53,080 bases of DNA from Candidatus Aerophobota bacterium (GCA_021158005.1 JAGGVN010000096.1:1-53080), one strand, 5' to 3'; positions 16,656 through 25,900 are shown, counted from the stretch's first letter. The notes: generated from the letters alone by a model not told the origin. Made by a program: numbers and translations.

Positions 16656-18383
16656 TTACTTTTTACAAAGTAACTTTGAAAGTTCATTTAAGGTAAGCGT
16701 ATTTATAACATCTTTTTTCTCTAACCAGCCACGGCGAGCAGTAATTACCCCAAGGGAAATCATATCTAATCCTTCTTTATGATGAGCATCAGTATTTATG
16801 ACCAATTTTATCCCTCTTTTTTTTGCTTCCATAATCCAGACATCTGTCAAATCTAATCTCTGAGGCTGAGCATTTATCTCCAGCCATATACCTCTATCTT
16901 TAGCCACCTCTAATACCTTTTCCATATTGAGAGAATAAGCTTCTCTTTCTCCCAGCAAGCGTCCGGTAGGATGAGCCAGAATTTGCGCATAGGGATTCTG
17001 CATCGCTTTAATTATCCTGTTAGTTATTGTCTCCCTGTCCTGCTTAAAACCTGTATGAAGAGCAATTATTACTATATCTAATCTTCTCAATATCTCATCA
17101 GGATAATCCAGGGTTCCATCTTTAAGGATATCTACCTCGCTCCCTTTGAGAACCTGGAAACCTTTTAAATGTGAATTTATCCTCTCTATTTTTTTTATCT
17201 GAGACAAGAGAGCTTCTCTACTTAAACCTCTACCTACTCTTAAGGATGAAGAATGGTCAGTAATTCCTATATATTCATAATTTTTCTCGCGGGCTTTTTC
17301 TATTAATTCCTCAATAGAGTTACTCCCATCACTTGCTTCTGTATGGATATGAAGGTCCCCTTTAATTTCTCTTTCTTCAATAAGATGAGGTAATTTCCCT
17401 CTCTCTGCTGCTTCAAATTCTCCTCTATTTTCTCTTAACTCCGGGGGAATATAAGAAAGATCCAGATACCTATAAATACCTTCCTCTGTTTCTCCTGCTT
17501 TCTTTTCCCCTTTTTCTGTAAAGACACCATATTCGTTAATTTTTAATCCCCTTTTTATTGCTCTTTCTCTTAAGACGATATTATGAGATTTCGAGCCGGT
17601 GAAATACTGAAGAGCTGCTCCAAAAGAATCAGGTTCTACTACCCGCAAATCTATTTGAAGCCCCTGATGGGTTAGTATACTTGATTTGGTCTCTCCCTTC
17701 GCTAAAACATCTTTAACAAAAGGAAGTTCAACAAAAGAATCTATTACTAAAGAAGGTTTTCGAGAAGAAACGAGAATATCTACATCTCCGATTGTTTCTT
17801 TTCCCCTTCTTAAACTCCCGGCGGTTGATATTCTTTCAATAAGAGAAGAAGCTTTCTTCTTTAATTCCTCCATAACTTCCTTCACCATCGGTAAGGCTTT
17901 TCCTAATAGAATGCGGGAGCGACTCGCTTTATAAAGTTCTATTCCTCTTTTTATATTCTCCTCAGTCTTTGCACCCATACCCGGTAAATGGCGTAATTTC
18001 TGGGAATTAACAAATTTTTCCAGGTCTTCAATATTTTTAATTCCTACCTTTTCATAAAGAAGCTTCACTGTTTTTGGTCCCATTTCCGGGATAGAAAGAA
18101 GTTCTACCACCCCCCGGGGAATCTCCTTTTTTAATTCTTCATAAGCAGGAAGGGTGCCTGTATGAAGAATAGTTCCAATTTTTTCTATCATTCCTTTCCC
18201 TATCCCAGGGATATTCTTAAGCTCTCCTTTTTTATAAAGATTCTCCAGATCTCCGGGAAGATGTTCTATAGCCTCAGCAGCTTTCTCGTAAGCTCTTATT
18301 CTAAAAGGATTTTCTCCTTTAATAGAAAGAAAATCCGCCATTTCTCTAAAAAGTTGACAAATTCTTCTCGAATCTACCTTCAT
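16656..18383 (-). CDS. polX: Family X DNA polymerase with PHP domain
   Basis: Bacterial PolX is a gap-filling repair polymerase with 3'-5' exonuclease and AP-endonuclease activities. The 575-residue protein has helix-hairpin-helix motifs (NIPGIGKGM near 57, LPGMGAKT near 133), the nucleotidyltransferase site GSLRRGKETIGDVDILV (189-205), and a C-terminal PHP phosphoesterase starting at GDLHIHTEASDG (342-353) with GITDHS and NTDAHH. Architecture and length are standard. It is the last of the ftsZ-fumB-rph-rdgB-coaE-polX run and its ATG overlaps the coaE stop by 4 nt. Confidence 0.95.
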   Translation of the reverse strand: MKVDSRRICQLFREMADFLSIKGENPFRIRAYEKAAEAIEHLPGDLENLYKKGELKNIPGIGKGMIEKIGTILHTGTLPAYEELKKEIPRGVVELLSIPEMGPKTVKLLYEKVGIKNIEDLEKFVNSQKLRHLPGMGAKTEENIKRGIELYKASRSRILLGKALPMVKEVMEELKKKASSLIERISTAGSLRRGKETIGDVDILVSSRKPSLVIDSFVELPFVKDVLAKGETKSSILTHQGLQIDLRVVEPDSFGAALQYFTGSKSHNIVLRERAIKRGLKINEYGVFTEKGEKKAGETEEGIYRYLDLSYIPPELRENRGEFEAAERGKLPHLIEEREIKGDLHIHTEASDGSNSIEELIEKAREKNYEYIGITDHSSSLRVGRGLSREALLSQIKKIERINSHLKGFQVLKGSEVDILKDGTLDYPDEILRRLDIVIIALHTGFKQDRETITNRIIKAMQNPYAQILAHPTGRLLGEREAYSLNMEKVLEVAKDRGIWLEINAQPQRLDLTDVWIMEAKKRGIKLVINTDAHHKEGLDMISLGVITARRGWLEKKDVINTLTLNELSKLLCKK

Positions 18384-18985
18384 TCATCATTCTCCTGAAG
18401 AATAAGACAAAATTTATTCCAGAGATTTTCTACTTTATCCCGAAGCTCTTTTATTCCCTCTTTATTTTCAATGATAAAATCAGCTTTCTCCCTCATCTTT
18501 TTCTCAGAGAGTTGAGACTTCATTATCTTCTCTATTTCAAGAATGTTAATCTGCCGACTTTTTTGTGCCCTTTTTAACTTAACTTCATCGGGAGCACTCA
18601 CCATAATAACCTTATCTACCAAAAAATCCCAGCCTGCCTCCAGTAGAATAGCTGCTTCCACTATTATTATTCCCTCTTTCGTTTTATTAATCTCTCTCTT
18701 TATCTCCTCTGCAATTAGAGGATGAAGGATGGAATTTAATTTTTCTAACTTTTCTTTTTCGTTAAAGACTATCTTCCTTAATTTCTGGCGATTTATCCCA
18801 TTCCTTTTATCTAAAATTGATTTACCAAAGATAGAAATAAGTTTTTCCTTTACATCTTCTCTTTTTAAAAGAAAATGTCCCACCTTATCTGCTTCAATTA
18901 TCTTTGCTCCTAATTCTTTAAATATATTAACGGTAGTTGTTTTTCCTGAACCAATATTTCCCGTAACTCCGATAACCATCTTCAT
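18380..18985 (-). CDS. coaE: Dephospho-CoA kinase
   Basis: CoaE phosphorylates dephospho-CoA at the ribose 3' position, the last step of coenzyme A synthesis. The 201-residue protein has the P-loop GNIGSGKTT (9-17), the early EADKVGH motif, the LHPLIAEEI segment and the VVEAAILLEAGWD strand that the family shares. It overlaps rdgB and polX by 4 nt each. The pathway genes coaBC lie elsewhere in this window (33553-34767). Confidence 0.95.
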   Translation of the reverse strand: MKMVIGVTGNIGSGKTTTVNIFKELGAKIIEADKVGHFLLKREDVKEKLISIFGKSILDKRNGINRQKLRKIVFNEKEKLEKLNSILHPLIAEEIKREINKTKEGIIIVEAAILLEAGWDFLVDKVIMVSAPDEVKLKRAQKSRQINILEIEKIMKSQLSEKKMREKADFIIENKEGIKELRDKVENLWNKFCLILQENDE

Positions 18986-19581
18986 TGGTCATCTTCTGCC
19001 CATTTTTTTAAGACCTCTCTCGCTTTTCTTAAAGCTTTACCTCGATGGCTGATTCGATTTTTTTCTTTAAGGCTAATTTCCGCAAAAGTTTTTTTAAATC
19101 CTTTGGGCTGAAATAAGGGGTCATAACCAAATCCTTGGGATCCTCTCAGATCTTCTACAATTTTCCCTTCGCAGACTCCTTCCACCACGGCTTCTCTATT
19201 TTGGGGATCAGTGATAGCTATCACACATCTAAAGATTGCATCTCGTTTTTCCCAAGGAATTCCTTTTAAGAGAGAAAGAAGCTTTCGGTTATTATCCTCA
19301 TAAGATGCATTTCTTCCAGCAAATCGAGAAGAAAAAGCTCCCGGTATTCCCCCCAGCACCTTCACTTCTAATCCGGTGTCATCTGCTAAAGATATTTTTC
19401 CCGTAAACTTAGCGATAGTTCTTGCTTTAAGGAGGGCGTTATCTCGAAGATTGTCTCCTTCTTCTATTTTAGGAAACCCTGAAAAATCATGGAAGGTGAA
19501 GATTTTTATTTTCAGGTCTTCAAGAAGTTCTTTAATCTCCTTAATCTTATCTAAATTTTGAGTAGCTATTACCACTTCCAC
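18982..19581 (-). CDS. rdgB: XTP/dITP (non-canonical purine NTP) pyrophosphatase
   Basis: This HAM1/RdgB house-cleaning enzyme hydrolyses dITP, ITP and XTP to monophosphates. The 199-residue protein has IATQNLDKIKEI (5-16), SLADDTGLEV with the catalytic acidic pair, GIPGAFSSRFAG, and the purine-recognition segment GFGYDPLF. Its GTG/ATG-type start lies inside the last codons of rph with a 13-nt overlap. The rph-rdgB neighbour pair is common in many bacteria, which supports both calls. Confidence 0.95.
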   Translation of the reverse strand: MEVVIATQNLDKIKEIKELLEDLKIKIFTFHDFSGFPKIEEGDNLRDNALLKARTIAKFTGKISLADDTGLEVKVLGGIPGAFSSRFAGRNASYEDNNRKLLSLLKGIPWEKRDAIFRCVIAITDPQNREAVVEGVCEGKIVEDLRGSQGFGYDPLFQPKGFKKTFAEISLKEKNRISHRGKALRKAREVLKKWAEDDQ

Positions 19582-20297
19582 ATACTCTCTCCTATTACTT
19601 CTTTTTGTATTTCAATAAGTTTTTTTATCCCTTTTTCAGAAAGAACGAGTAACTGTTCAAAAACTTCTCGAGAAAAAGAACTCCCTTCTCCGCTAATTTG
19701 AATTTCCACAAATTTTCCCCTTCCGGTAGCCGCTACATTCATATCTACACTTGCCTGAGAATCTTCGTAAAAAGATAAATCTAACAATTTTTCTCCTTGA
19801 TTAATTCCTACACTCACTGCCGCTAAAGAATCTTTAATAATAGAACTTCGGGTAATTCTTTTCTCCTGAAGCCACTTATCTACATCCACCAGGGCTACAA
19901 AAGCTCCGGTAATGGAAGCACATCTTGTTCCACCGTCTGCTTGAATCACATCACAATCAATCCATATAGTCCATTCTCCCAGTCTTTCTAAATCTATTAC
20001 TCCTCGTAAGGCTCTCCCTATTAATCTTTGAATTTCATAGGACCTTCCTCCCTGTTGGTTTAAATCTCGATAAATTCGCGTAGGAGTGGAATAAGGGAGC
20101 ATGCTATATTCTGCAGTAAGCCAACCCCCTCCACTTCCTCTACGAAAAGGAGGAACTCCTTTTTCTACTAAAGCACTACAAATTACTCTCGTATTCCCCA
20201 TACTTATAAGAGCAGATCCTTGAGCATATTTAAGAAAATTTCTTTCTATCACTACTTTCCTGAGCTCATCAGCATCTCGACCGTCTCTTCTTCTCAC
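19569..20297 (-). CDS. rph: Ribonuclease PH
   Basis: RNase PH is a phosphorolytic 3'-5' exoribonuclease that trims tRNA 3' ends. The 242-residue protein shows the standard start RRRDGRDADELR, the GNTRVICSA strand, RGSGGGWLTAEYSMLP, the RSYEIQRLIGRALR motif and DCDVIQADGGTRCASITGA. The initiator is the ATG overlapping the fumarase stop by 4 nt. The protein looks intact. Confidence 0.96.
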   Translation of the reverse strand: MRRRDGRDADELRKVVIERNFLKYAQGSALISMGNTRVICSALVEKGVPPFRRGSGGGWLTAEYSMLPYSTPTRIYRDLNQQGGRSYEIQRLIGRALRGVIDLERLGEWTIWIDCDVIQADGGTRCASITGAFVALVDVDKWLQEKRITRSSIIKDSLAAVSVGINQGEKLLDLSFYEDSQASVDMNVAATGRGKFVEIQISGEGSSFSREVFEQLLVLSEKGIKKLIEIQKEVIGESMWKW

Positions 20298-20845
20298 TTA
20301 TTCCTCCATAAATTTTGATATAAATCCTCGCCTCTTGCATCTATACCTACTATAGCCGGAAAATCTTCTACCCATAATTTATAAATTGCTTCTGGCTCTA
20401 TTTCAGGAAAGGCAATTATCTCAGCTTTTTTCACTCTCCGGGATAAATAAGCTCCTGCTCCTCCTATGGTAATAAAATAAATTGCCTCGTTCTTCTTTAT
20501 CGCTTCCTTTACTTCCACAGACCTTTGTCCCTTTCCCATAACTCCTCTTAATCCCCGGGAAAGGAGAAGCGGAGTGTATTTATCCATTCGTGAACTGGTA
20601 GTAGGTCCACAGGCACCAATAACCTTCCCTCTTCCGGGCGGTGTGGGAGCGGTATAATAAATGATTTGATCATCTAAAAGAAAGGGAAGGGGTTTTTTCT
20701 CCTTTATTAATCTTACTAACTTTTTGTGAGCAGCATCCCTTGCGGTATAGATAACTCCCGTAATGAGAACTTTCTCACCCGCTTTTAATTTTATTACTTT
20801 TTCTCTTTTTAAAGGAGTAAAGAGTTTAATGAATTCCTTCCCCAA
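20294..20845 (-). CDS. fumB: Class I fumarate hydratase/tartrate dehydratase beta subunit
   Basis: This is the C-terminal (beta) subunit of the oxygen-sensitive Fe-S hydro-lyase family that interconverts fumarate and malate. The 183-residue protein has the swivelling-domain features GVIYTARDAAHKKL, YYTAPTPPG and the substrate-loop GPTTSSRMD. The symbol follows common usage for the beta subunit; tartrate dehydratase (ttdB-like) is an alternative. The alpha subunit with the Fe-S ligands is not next to it, which is unusual because the two are normally adjacent. It sits 1 nt after ftsZ and overlaps rph by 4 nt. Confidence 0.88.
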   Translation of the reverse strand: MGKEFIKLFTPLKREKVIKLKAGEKVLITGVIYTARDAAHKKLVRLIKEKKPLPFLLDDQIIYYTAPTPPGRGKVIGACGPTTSSRMDKYTPLLLSRGLRGVMGKGQRSVEVKEAIKKNEAIYFITIGGAGAYLSRRVKKAEIIAFPEIEPEAIYKLWVEDFPAIVGIDARGEDLYQNLWRNK

Positions 20846-20846
20846 T

Positions 20847-21914
20847 TTAATTTTCTCCTTTTCTTAGAAAAGTAGGAATTTCTAAATCATTACTGCGAAA
20901 GAGTTTCAATTCTAACTCTTCCCGGTCCGATTCTTCTTCTTTTCCACTGATGAGGAGATTAAGAACAATCTCATCGGTTAGATTTTCATCTATTCCTACT
21001 CCTACAATAATATCTCCTCTTGAAGAAAGGTTATCCTTTACAAGATGAACAGTATCTTTAATCTCCGATAAACTTAAATCTTTTCCTCCCCGAATGTTAA
21101 TTATTATTGCTTCTGTTTTTTTTAAAAAATTTTCGGCATATAAAGAGAAAGAAAAGGCTTTTTTTACCGCCTGTTGAGGCGCATCTTTCCCTTTTCCTCT
21201 CCCGGTAAACACTTGAATGCGGTTCCCCTTTTTTAAAAGAGACTTAACATCTGCGAAATCAAGGTCAAGAAAACCTAATTGGTGAAAAAAATTTCCTATT
21301 CCCAAAATTACTTCTTCTAAAAATTTATCTACTTTTTCAAAACCTTCTTTTAGAGAGAGATTCTCTCCTATTTTCTTCAATAAGTTATCGTTAGGGATAA
21401 CCATTAAAGCGTCTACTATCTTCTCTAAATTCTTAAGACCTTTTTGAGCTTGATTTATTCTTTTTTTACCTTCGAAAAAGAAAGGAAGAATGGTAATTCC
21501 CCAGACTAAGCTGTCCATTTCTTTAACTAACTGAGCTACTATGGGAGAGACACCTGTTCCGGTTCCTTTTCCAAGACCAGTGATTATAATAGAAAGATCC
21601 GTATCTTTTAATACCTCCTTGAGTCTATCTTTTTCCTGAAGAGCCACTTGTTTCCCTATTTCTGGATCACCACCTGCACCCCACCCCCTGGTGATACTCT
21701 CGCCTAATTGTATCTTTTTTCTTACTTTACTCTTTTCTAATGAATTTTTATCAGTATTAAGAACAACGGATTCTATGGAAGGTAGAGAGATATTTAATCG
21801 GGAAACGATTCTACACCCTGCTCCTCCTATTCCCAGAAGCTTAATCCGCACAGAAGATTCCTTTAATATGTGTCCAGAAATTTGATTTGAAGAAGTAGAG
21901 TCTAATTCAATCAT
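20847..21914 (-). CDS. ftsZ: Divergent cell division GTPase FtsZ
   Basis: FtsZ polymerises at midcell with GTP and recruits the division machinery. This 355-residue protein keeps the overall fold motifs: KLLGIGGAGCR (25-35), VLNTDKNSL (51-59), RGWGAGGDPEIG (76-87), PFFFEGKKR, IPNDNLL and a C-terminal EIPTFLRK peptide (345-352) after a short linker. Key positions diverge. The tubulin signature is GLGKGTGTG (113-121) where GMGGGTGTG is usual, GGGGSN is GGAGCR, and the T7 loop reads DLDFAD (217-222) where NVDFAD is usual. The FAD and DLD acidic residues are kept. No ftsA or ftsQ is adjacent. It could be the sole FtsZ or a paralogue. Confidence 0.88.
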   Translation of the reverse strand: MIELDSTSSNQISGHILKESSVRIKLLGIGGAGCRIVSRLNISLPSIESVVLNTDKNSLEKSKVRKKIQLGESITRGWGAGGDPEIGKQVALQEKDRLKEVLKDTDLSIIITGLGKGTGTGVSPIVAQLVKEMDSLVWGITILPFFFEGKKRINQAQKGLKNLEKIVDALMVIPNDNLLKKIGENLSLKEGFEKVDKFLEEVILGIGNFFHQLGFLDLDFADVKSLLKKGNRIQVFTGRGKGKDAPQQAVKKAFSFSLYAENFLKKTEAIIINIRGGKDLSLSEIKDTVHLVKDNLSSRGDIIVGVGIDENLTDEIVLNLLISGKEEESDREELELKLFRSNDLEIPTFLRKGEN

Positions 21915-21957
21915 TAGAGTTTCCCTTTTAATTTAGCCAGAATTCTCTTATATTTTC

Positions 21958-22968
21958 TCAAAACTGATTCAAAAATCGAAGATCATTTTGAAAAAATAGA
22001 CGAATATCATCAACCCCGTATTTTAACATACAAATTCGCTCAACTCCCATTCCAAAAGCAAACCCCTGGTATTTTTCAGGCTCATAACCTACTTTCTTAA
22101 AAACTTCAGGATCTACCATTCCTGCTCCCAGAATTTCCAACCACCCTTTTCTTCCGCAAGTCTTGCATCCTTTTCCTTGGCAAATAACACATTGAATGTC
22201 TAAATCCAGGCTGGGTTCAGTAAAAGGGAAAAAACTTGGACGAAAACGAAGACGCGTAGTCTTACCAAACATCTGGTAGGCAAAGGAGCTAAGCACTCCC
22301 TTCAGGTCTGAGAAAGTAACTTTTTCATCTACGGCTAATCCTTCTACTTGATGAAACATAGGGAAATGAGAAGCATCGATAGCATCACGCCGGTACACTC
22401 TACCGGGCACAATTATCCGGATGGGGGGCGATTCTTTTTCCATTACCCTAATTTGGACCGGTGAGGTATGACTCCTTAAAAGATAACCTTTATTTAGATA
22501 AAAAGAATCGTATTCATTTCTTGCCGGATGATACCTGGGCATATTTAGAGCCTCAAAATTATAATATTCTGTCTCTATTTCCGGTCCTCTCACTACCCGG
22601 AAACCCATACTTACAAAGATTCTTTTAATTTTTTCGGTAGTTTGCGTAAGAGGATGAAGTTTCCCTATTCGGGGCTTTCTTCCGGGAAAAGTTACATCCA
22701 CTCGTTCTTCCACTTCCTCTTCACTGCTTATCTCTTTTCTCTTCTTATCCAGCAATTGCTGAATTTCCCTTTTAATCTCATTGGCTAATCTTCCTGCAAA
22801 AGGTCTCTCTTGAAGAGGGAGAGTGGTTATATTTTTCAATAGTTCAGTAATCTTACCCCTCTTTCTTCCCAAAAATTCAATCCGCACCTTCTCTAATTCT
22901 TCCTTATTTTTTATTCTCTCAATTTTTTCTTTAGCTTCCTGGCGAATCTTTTTAACTATCCTCTCCAA
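21958..22968 (-). CDS. pheS: Phenylalanine-tRNA ligase alpha subunit
   Basis: This is the catalytic alpha chain of the (alpha-beta)2 PheRS that charges tRNA-Phe. The 336-residue protein has the N-terminal coiled coil, then class II motifs: LHPLTQTTEKI (108-118), the GPEIETEYYNFEALNMP motif, RTHTSP-like LRSHTSPVQ, PGRVYRRDAIDASH, and the final GFAFGMGVERI motif 3. Length is typical. pheT is not downstream; ftsZ is, after 43 nt. Because PheS needs PheT for activity, the beta gene must be elsewhere. Confidence 0.96.
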   Translation of the reverse strand: MERIVKKIRQEAKEKIERIKNKEELEKVRIEFLGRKRGKITELLKNITTLPLQERPFAGRLANEIKREIQQLLDKKRKEISSEEEVEERVDVTFPGRKPRIGKLHPLTQTTEKIKRIFVSMGFRVVRGPEIETEYYNFEALNMPRYHPARNEYDSFYLNKGYLLRSHTSPVQIRVMEKESPPIRIIVPGRVYRRDAIDASHFPMFHQVEGLAVDEKVTFSDLKGVLSSFAYQMFGKTTRLRFRPSFFPFTEPSLDLDIQCVICQGKGCKTCGRKGWLEILGAGMVDPEVFKKVGYEPEKYQGFAFGMGVERICMLKYGVDDIRLFFQNDLRFLNQF

Positions 22969-22992
22969 TTTTCATTACCCTTTTATTCTGAA

Positions 22993-24510
22993 CTATTTAT
23001 TCTGTTTTTCTCTATAAATTAATCGATTTACAGCATCAATATAAGCTTTAGCACTGGCTTCAATAATATCGGTACTTACTCCTCTTCCACTGACTATCTC
23101 CTTTTCCTTCTTAATTTTTACCATAACCTCTCCTAAGGCATCTTTTCCTTCGGTAACTGCATGCAAAGAATAGTCTACCAGAGTTACTTTTACTCCCGTA
23201 ATCCTATCTATAGCCTTATAAACAGCATCAACAGGGCCATCTCCACAAGCTGCTTCCTGAAATACTTTATTTCCTTTTTTAATTCTTACTGTCGCTGTAG
23301 AAATAACCTGATTTCCGCTAATTGTATGAAGATAATCCAGAGAAAAAATTTGAGGAACCCGAAGAGCCTCCTCCTCTACTATAAAAATAAGATCCTCGTC
23401 AAAAACCTCTTTCTTCTTATCTGCCAGTCTTTTAAAAGACTTAAATGCATTCTCCAGTTCCTCTTCTTTTAAACGAAACCCCAATTTTTTTAATCTTTCT
23501 TTGAAAGCATGGCTTCCGGAAAGCTTCCCTAAAACCAGCTCTCCTTGCTCTACTCCTACTGAAGAAGGATTAATTATCTCATAAGTAGTGGTTTTTTTAA
23601 GTATGCCATCTTGATGAATTCCAGCCGCATGGCGAAAGGCATTTTTCCCTACGATAGCCTTGTTAGGCTGGACAGGAAGCCCTGTAAGACGGGATACAAG
23701 ACGACTGGTTCTATAAATTTCTGTAGTCTTTATATTTACCGAAAACCCGAAGAAATCTTCACGGGTCTTTAAAGCCATTACTACTTCTTCAAGAGAAGCA
23801 TTTCCTGCTCTTTCCCCAATTCCGTTGATAGTGCATTCTACTTGACTAACCCCGCTTTTTACAGCGCAAAGAGAATTAGCAGTAGCCATTCCTAAATCAT
23901 TATGACAATGACAACTGAGAATAGCCTTTTCTATATTAGAAACATTTTCCCTAATCTTTTTAAAAAGATCAGCAAATTCAAAGGGAACGGAATAGCCTAC
24001 AGTATCGGGAATATTAATTATTTCCGCCCCTTCCTCAATAACTGCCTCCAGGACTTTATATAAGAATGAAAACTCAGTCCGCGAAGCATCTTCCGGAGAA
24101 AATTCTATCTCGCAATTGAATTTTTTAGCTAATTTTACTCCTTCTACAGCTAATCTGAGGACTTCTTCCGGAGTCTTCTTTAACTTGTATTTCATATGAA
24201 TAGGAGAGGTAGCAATGAAAATGTGAATTCTTCCTTTTCTTGCATTTTTCAAAGCTTCTCCTGCTTTTTCTATATCTTTGGGAAGAGCTCGAGCCAGTGC
24301 ACAAATTACCGGATTCTTAATCTTTTCACTTATCTCTTTTACTGCTTCCAGATCTCCCGGGGAAGAAGCGGGAAAACCTGCCTCTATCACATCTACTTTC
24401 AATTTTTCTAATTGTTTGGCTATCTCCAGTTTTTCTTTAGTAGTAAAACCCACTCCTGGTGATTGCTCCCCATCACGAAGAGTCGTATCAAAAATATATA
24501 TTCGTCTCAT
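22993..24510 (-). CDS. leuA: 2-isopropylmalate synthase
   Basis: LeuA condenses acetyl-CoA with 2-oxoisovalerate, the first step of leucine biosynthesis. The 505-residue protein has the DRE-TIM metallolyase start FDTTLRDGEQSPGVGF (7-22), the HCHNDLGMA metal site (around residue 200), GERAGNASLEEVV, and a C-terminal regulatory domain ending with GRGVSTDIIEASAKAYIDA. This tail favours LeuA over homocitrate or citramalate synthase, though the latter are related. The other leu genes are not in the window. pheS follows after 24 nt. Confidence 0.93.
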   Translation of the reverse strand: MRRIYIFDTTLRDGEQSPGVGFTTKEKLEIAKQLEKLKVDVIEAGFPASSPGDLEAVKEISEKIKNPVICALARALPKDIEKAGEALKNARKGRIHIFIATSPIHMKYKLKKTPEEVLRLAVEGVKLAKKFNCEIEFSPEDASRTEFSFLYKVLEAVIEEGAEIINIPDTVGYSVPFEFADLFKKIRENVSNIEKAILSCHCHNDLGMATANSLCAVKSGVSQVECTINGIGERAGNASLEEVVMALKTREDFFGFSVNIKTTEIYRTSRLVSRLTGLPVQPNKAIVGKNAFRHAAGIHQDGILKKTTTYEIINPSSVGVEQGELVLGKLSGSHAFKERLKKLGFRLKEEELENAFKSFKRLADKKKEVFDEDLIFIVEEEALRVPQIFSLDYLHTISGNQVISTATVRIKKGNKVFQEAACGDGPVDAVYKAIDRITGVKVTLVDYSLHAVTEGKDALGEVMVKIKKEKEIVSGRGVSTDIIEASAKAYIDAVNRLIYREKQNK

Positions 24511-24557
24511 TTAATATCCTTTTTAACCTTATCGAAAAACTTTAGCCTTTTTATAGA

Positions 24558-25700
24558 CTATTTAAGATGTTGAGGATCGGTAACTCTTTTTACCTCCTTT
24601 ATCTTTTTCTCCCGAGAAGTCTTCTTTAAACTTTCCAGAAGTTCTTCGTATTCTTCGCGATCAAGAGGAAGATCGACTGTTTTACCTTTTTTTCCGGAAA
24701 GAATAAGAGCGTTGAGGAACTCTACGCTCCATAAACCCTCTTCTCCTGGAGAGATGAGCTCTTCTCCAAAGAGAATAGCACGACAGAAATTTCGAATAAT
24801 TTCTTTATGTCCTGTTTCACATTGAGGAAGTTCTAATTTTTCTTCAATCACTTTTGGAGAAGCCCACATCTCTTTAGCAGAAAAGGTAAAATTGGAGATC
24901 GAGTCTTCCAGGGAATAAAATTTTAAAGACCCATTTTGATAAACCAATTTCCCTTTTTCGCCACAGATCTCCATAAAATTAGTAGGAGGAGCTTCATTAG
25001 TAGTAGTATAATAGTAACCCCAGGCTCCATTTGGGTATTCTAATAGAGCCATAGCTTCATCTTCAACCTCAATTTTATGAAGGTGAGTGCGCACTTTAGC
25101 CATAATTTTGCTTGGTCGTCCACCTAAAAGAAGAAAGAGGTCTATCCCATGAGGAGCTTGATTTATAACTACTCCTCCCCCTTCTCCCTTCCAGGTAGCT
25201 CGCCAGGTAGCACTATCATAATAAGCCTGAGGACGATAATTTGATTGAATAAGACAGGTTCTTCTTATTTCTCCTAATTTTCCACTTTCCACAATCTTCC
25301 TGGCTACTCTCACCTCTGGTAGAGTTCTCATTTGATACATTACCGCGAAGACTCTTTTATTCTTATGAGCAGATTCTACAAACTTATCTGCTTCTTTAAT
25401 AGATACAGCAATGGGTTTTTCCGAAAGACAATGGAAGCCTTTTTCCATTGCTGCTATTCCTACAGAAGGATGAAAATAGTGAGGAGTAGCCACCAGGACT
25501 GCATCTACAAGATTACTGTCTAAGAGCTCTTTATAATCACTAAAACCCGGAACTTTATATTCCTCCGAGACTTTTTTAGTCACTTTGGGGTCAATATCAC
25601 ACACACAAGTAAGTTCCGCCTCAGGAATTTCTTTAATCTTCATAAGATGCCCTTGACCCATTCCTCCTATTCCAATTACTCCTATTCTAATCTTTTTCAT
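24558..25700 (-). CDS. Gfo/Idh/MocA family oxidoreductase
   Basis: This is an NAD(P)-dependent sugar or inositol dehydrogenase-type protein of 380 residues. It has the Rossmann motif GVIGIGGMGQGHL (7-19), the conserved VATPHYFH strand and the EKP motif (LSEKPIAVS) carrying the catalytic-site lysine, and a C-terminal substrate domain with the GGGVVINQAPHGIDL segment. GGAG lies before the ATG. It follows a DUF6807 gene on the same strand after about 200 nt. Families in this cluster often act together on sugars or sugar acids, but the substrate cannot be assigned. Confidence 0.88.
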   Translation of the reverse strand: MKKIRIGVIGIGGMGQGHLMKIKEIPEAELTCVCDIDPKVTKKVSEEYKVPGFSDYKELLDSNLVDAVLVATPHYFHPSVGIAAMEKGFHCLSEKPIAVSIKEADKFVESAHKNKRVFAVMYQMRTLPEVRVARKIVESGKLGEIRRTCLIQSNYRPQAYYDSATWRATWKGEGGGVVINQAPHGIDLFLLLGGRPSKIMAKVRTHLHKIEVEDEAMALLEYPNGAWGYYYTTTNEAPPTNFMEICGEKGKLVYQNGSLKFYSLEDSISNFTFSAKEMWASPKVIEEKLELPQCETGHKEIIRNFCRAILFGEELISPGEEGLWSVEFLNALILSGKKGKTVDLPLDREEYEELLESLKKTSREKKIKEVKRVTDPQHLK

Positions 25701-25754
25701 TGTTTTTCTCCTTTAACTCCCCAGAAAATTATATTTATAATTCGCTACCGCGGG

Positions 25755-25794
25755 TATTCCCCTGAAGAAACCCTAAGGGGATCTACTGCTCTGC
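25755..25794 (-). other. Hairpin-forming GC-rich patch in the oxidoreductase leader
   Basis: Within the roughly 200-nt AT-rich interval before the Gfo/Idh gene, TCCCCT and AGGGGA form a short stem with a 12-nt loop, and CCGC/GCGG halves flank it further out. It could be a leader hairpin or an mRNA processing site. No poly-T tract follows, so it is not a clear terminator. Confidence 0.3.
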
Positions 25795-25900
25795 GGAAAG
25801 GAATGTCCGAAGTCTCTTTAATAAAATATACTTTTTCTATTATCAGGAGTCTGTCAAGAAGTTACTTCATTTATCCTCACCCCAAAATCAGTCTATAGAG

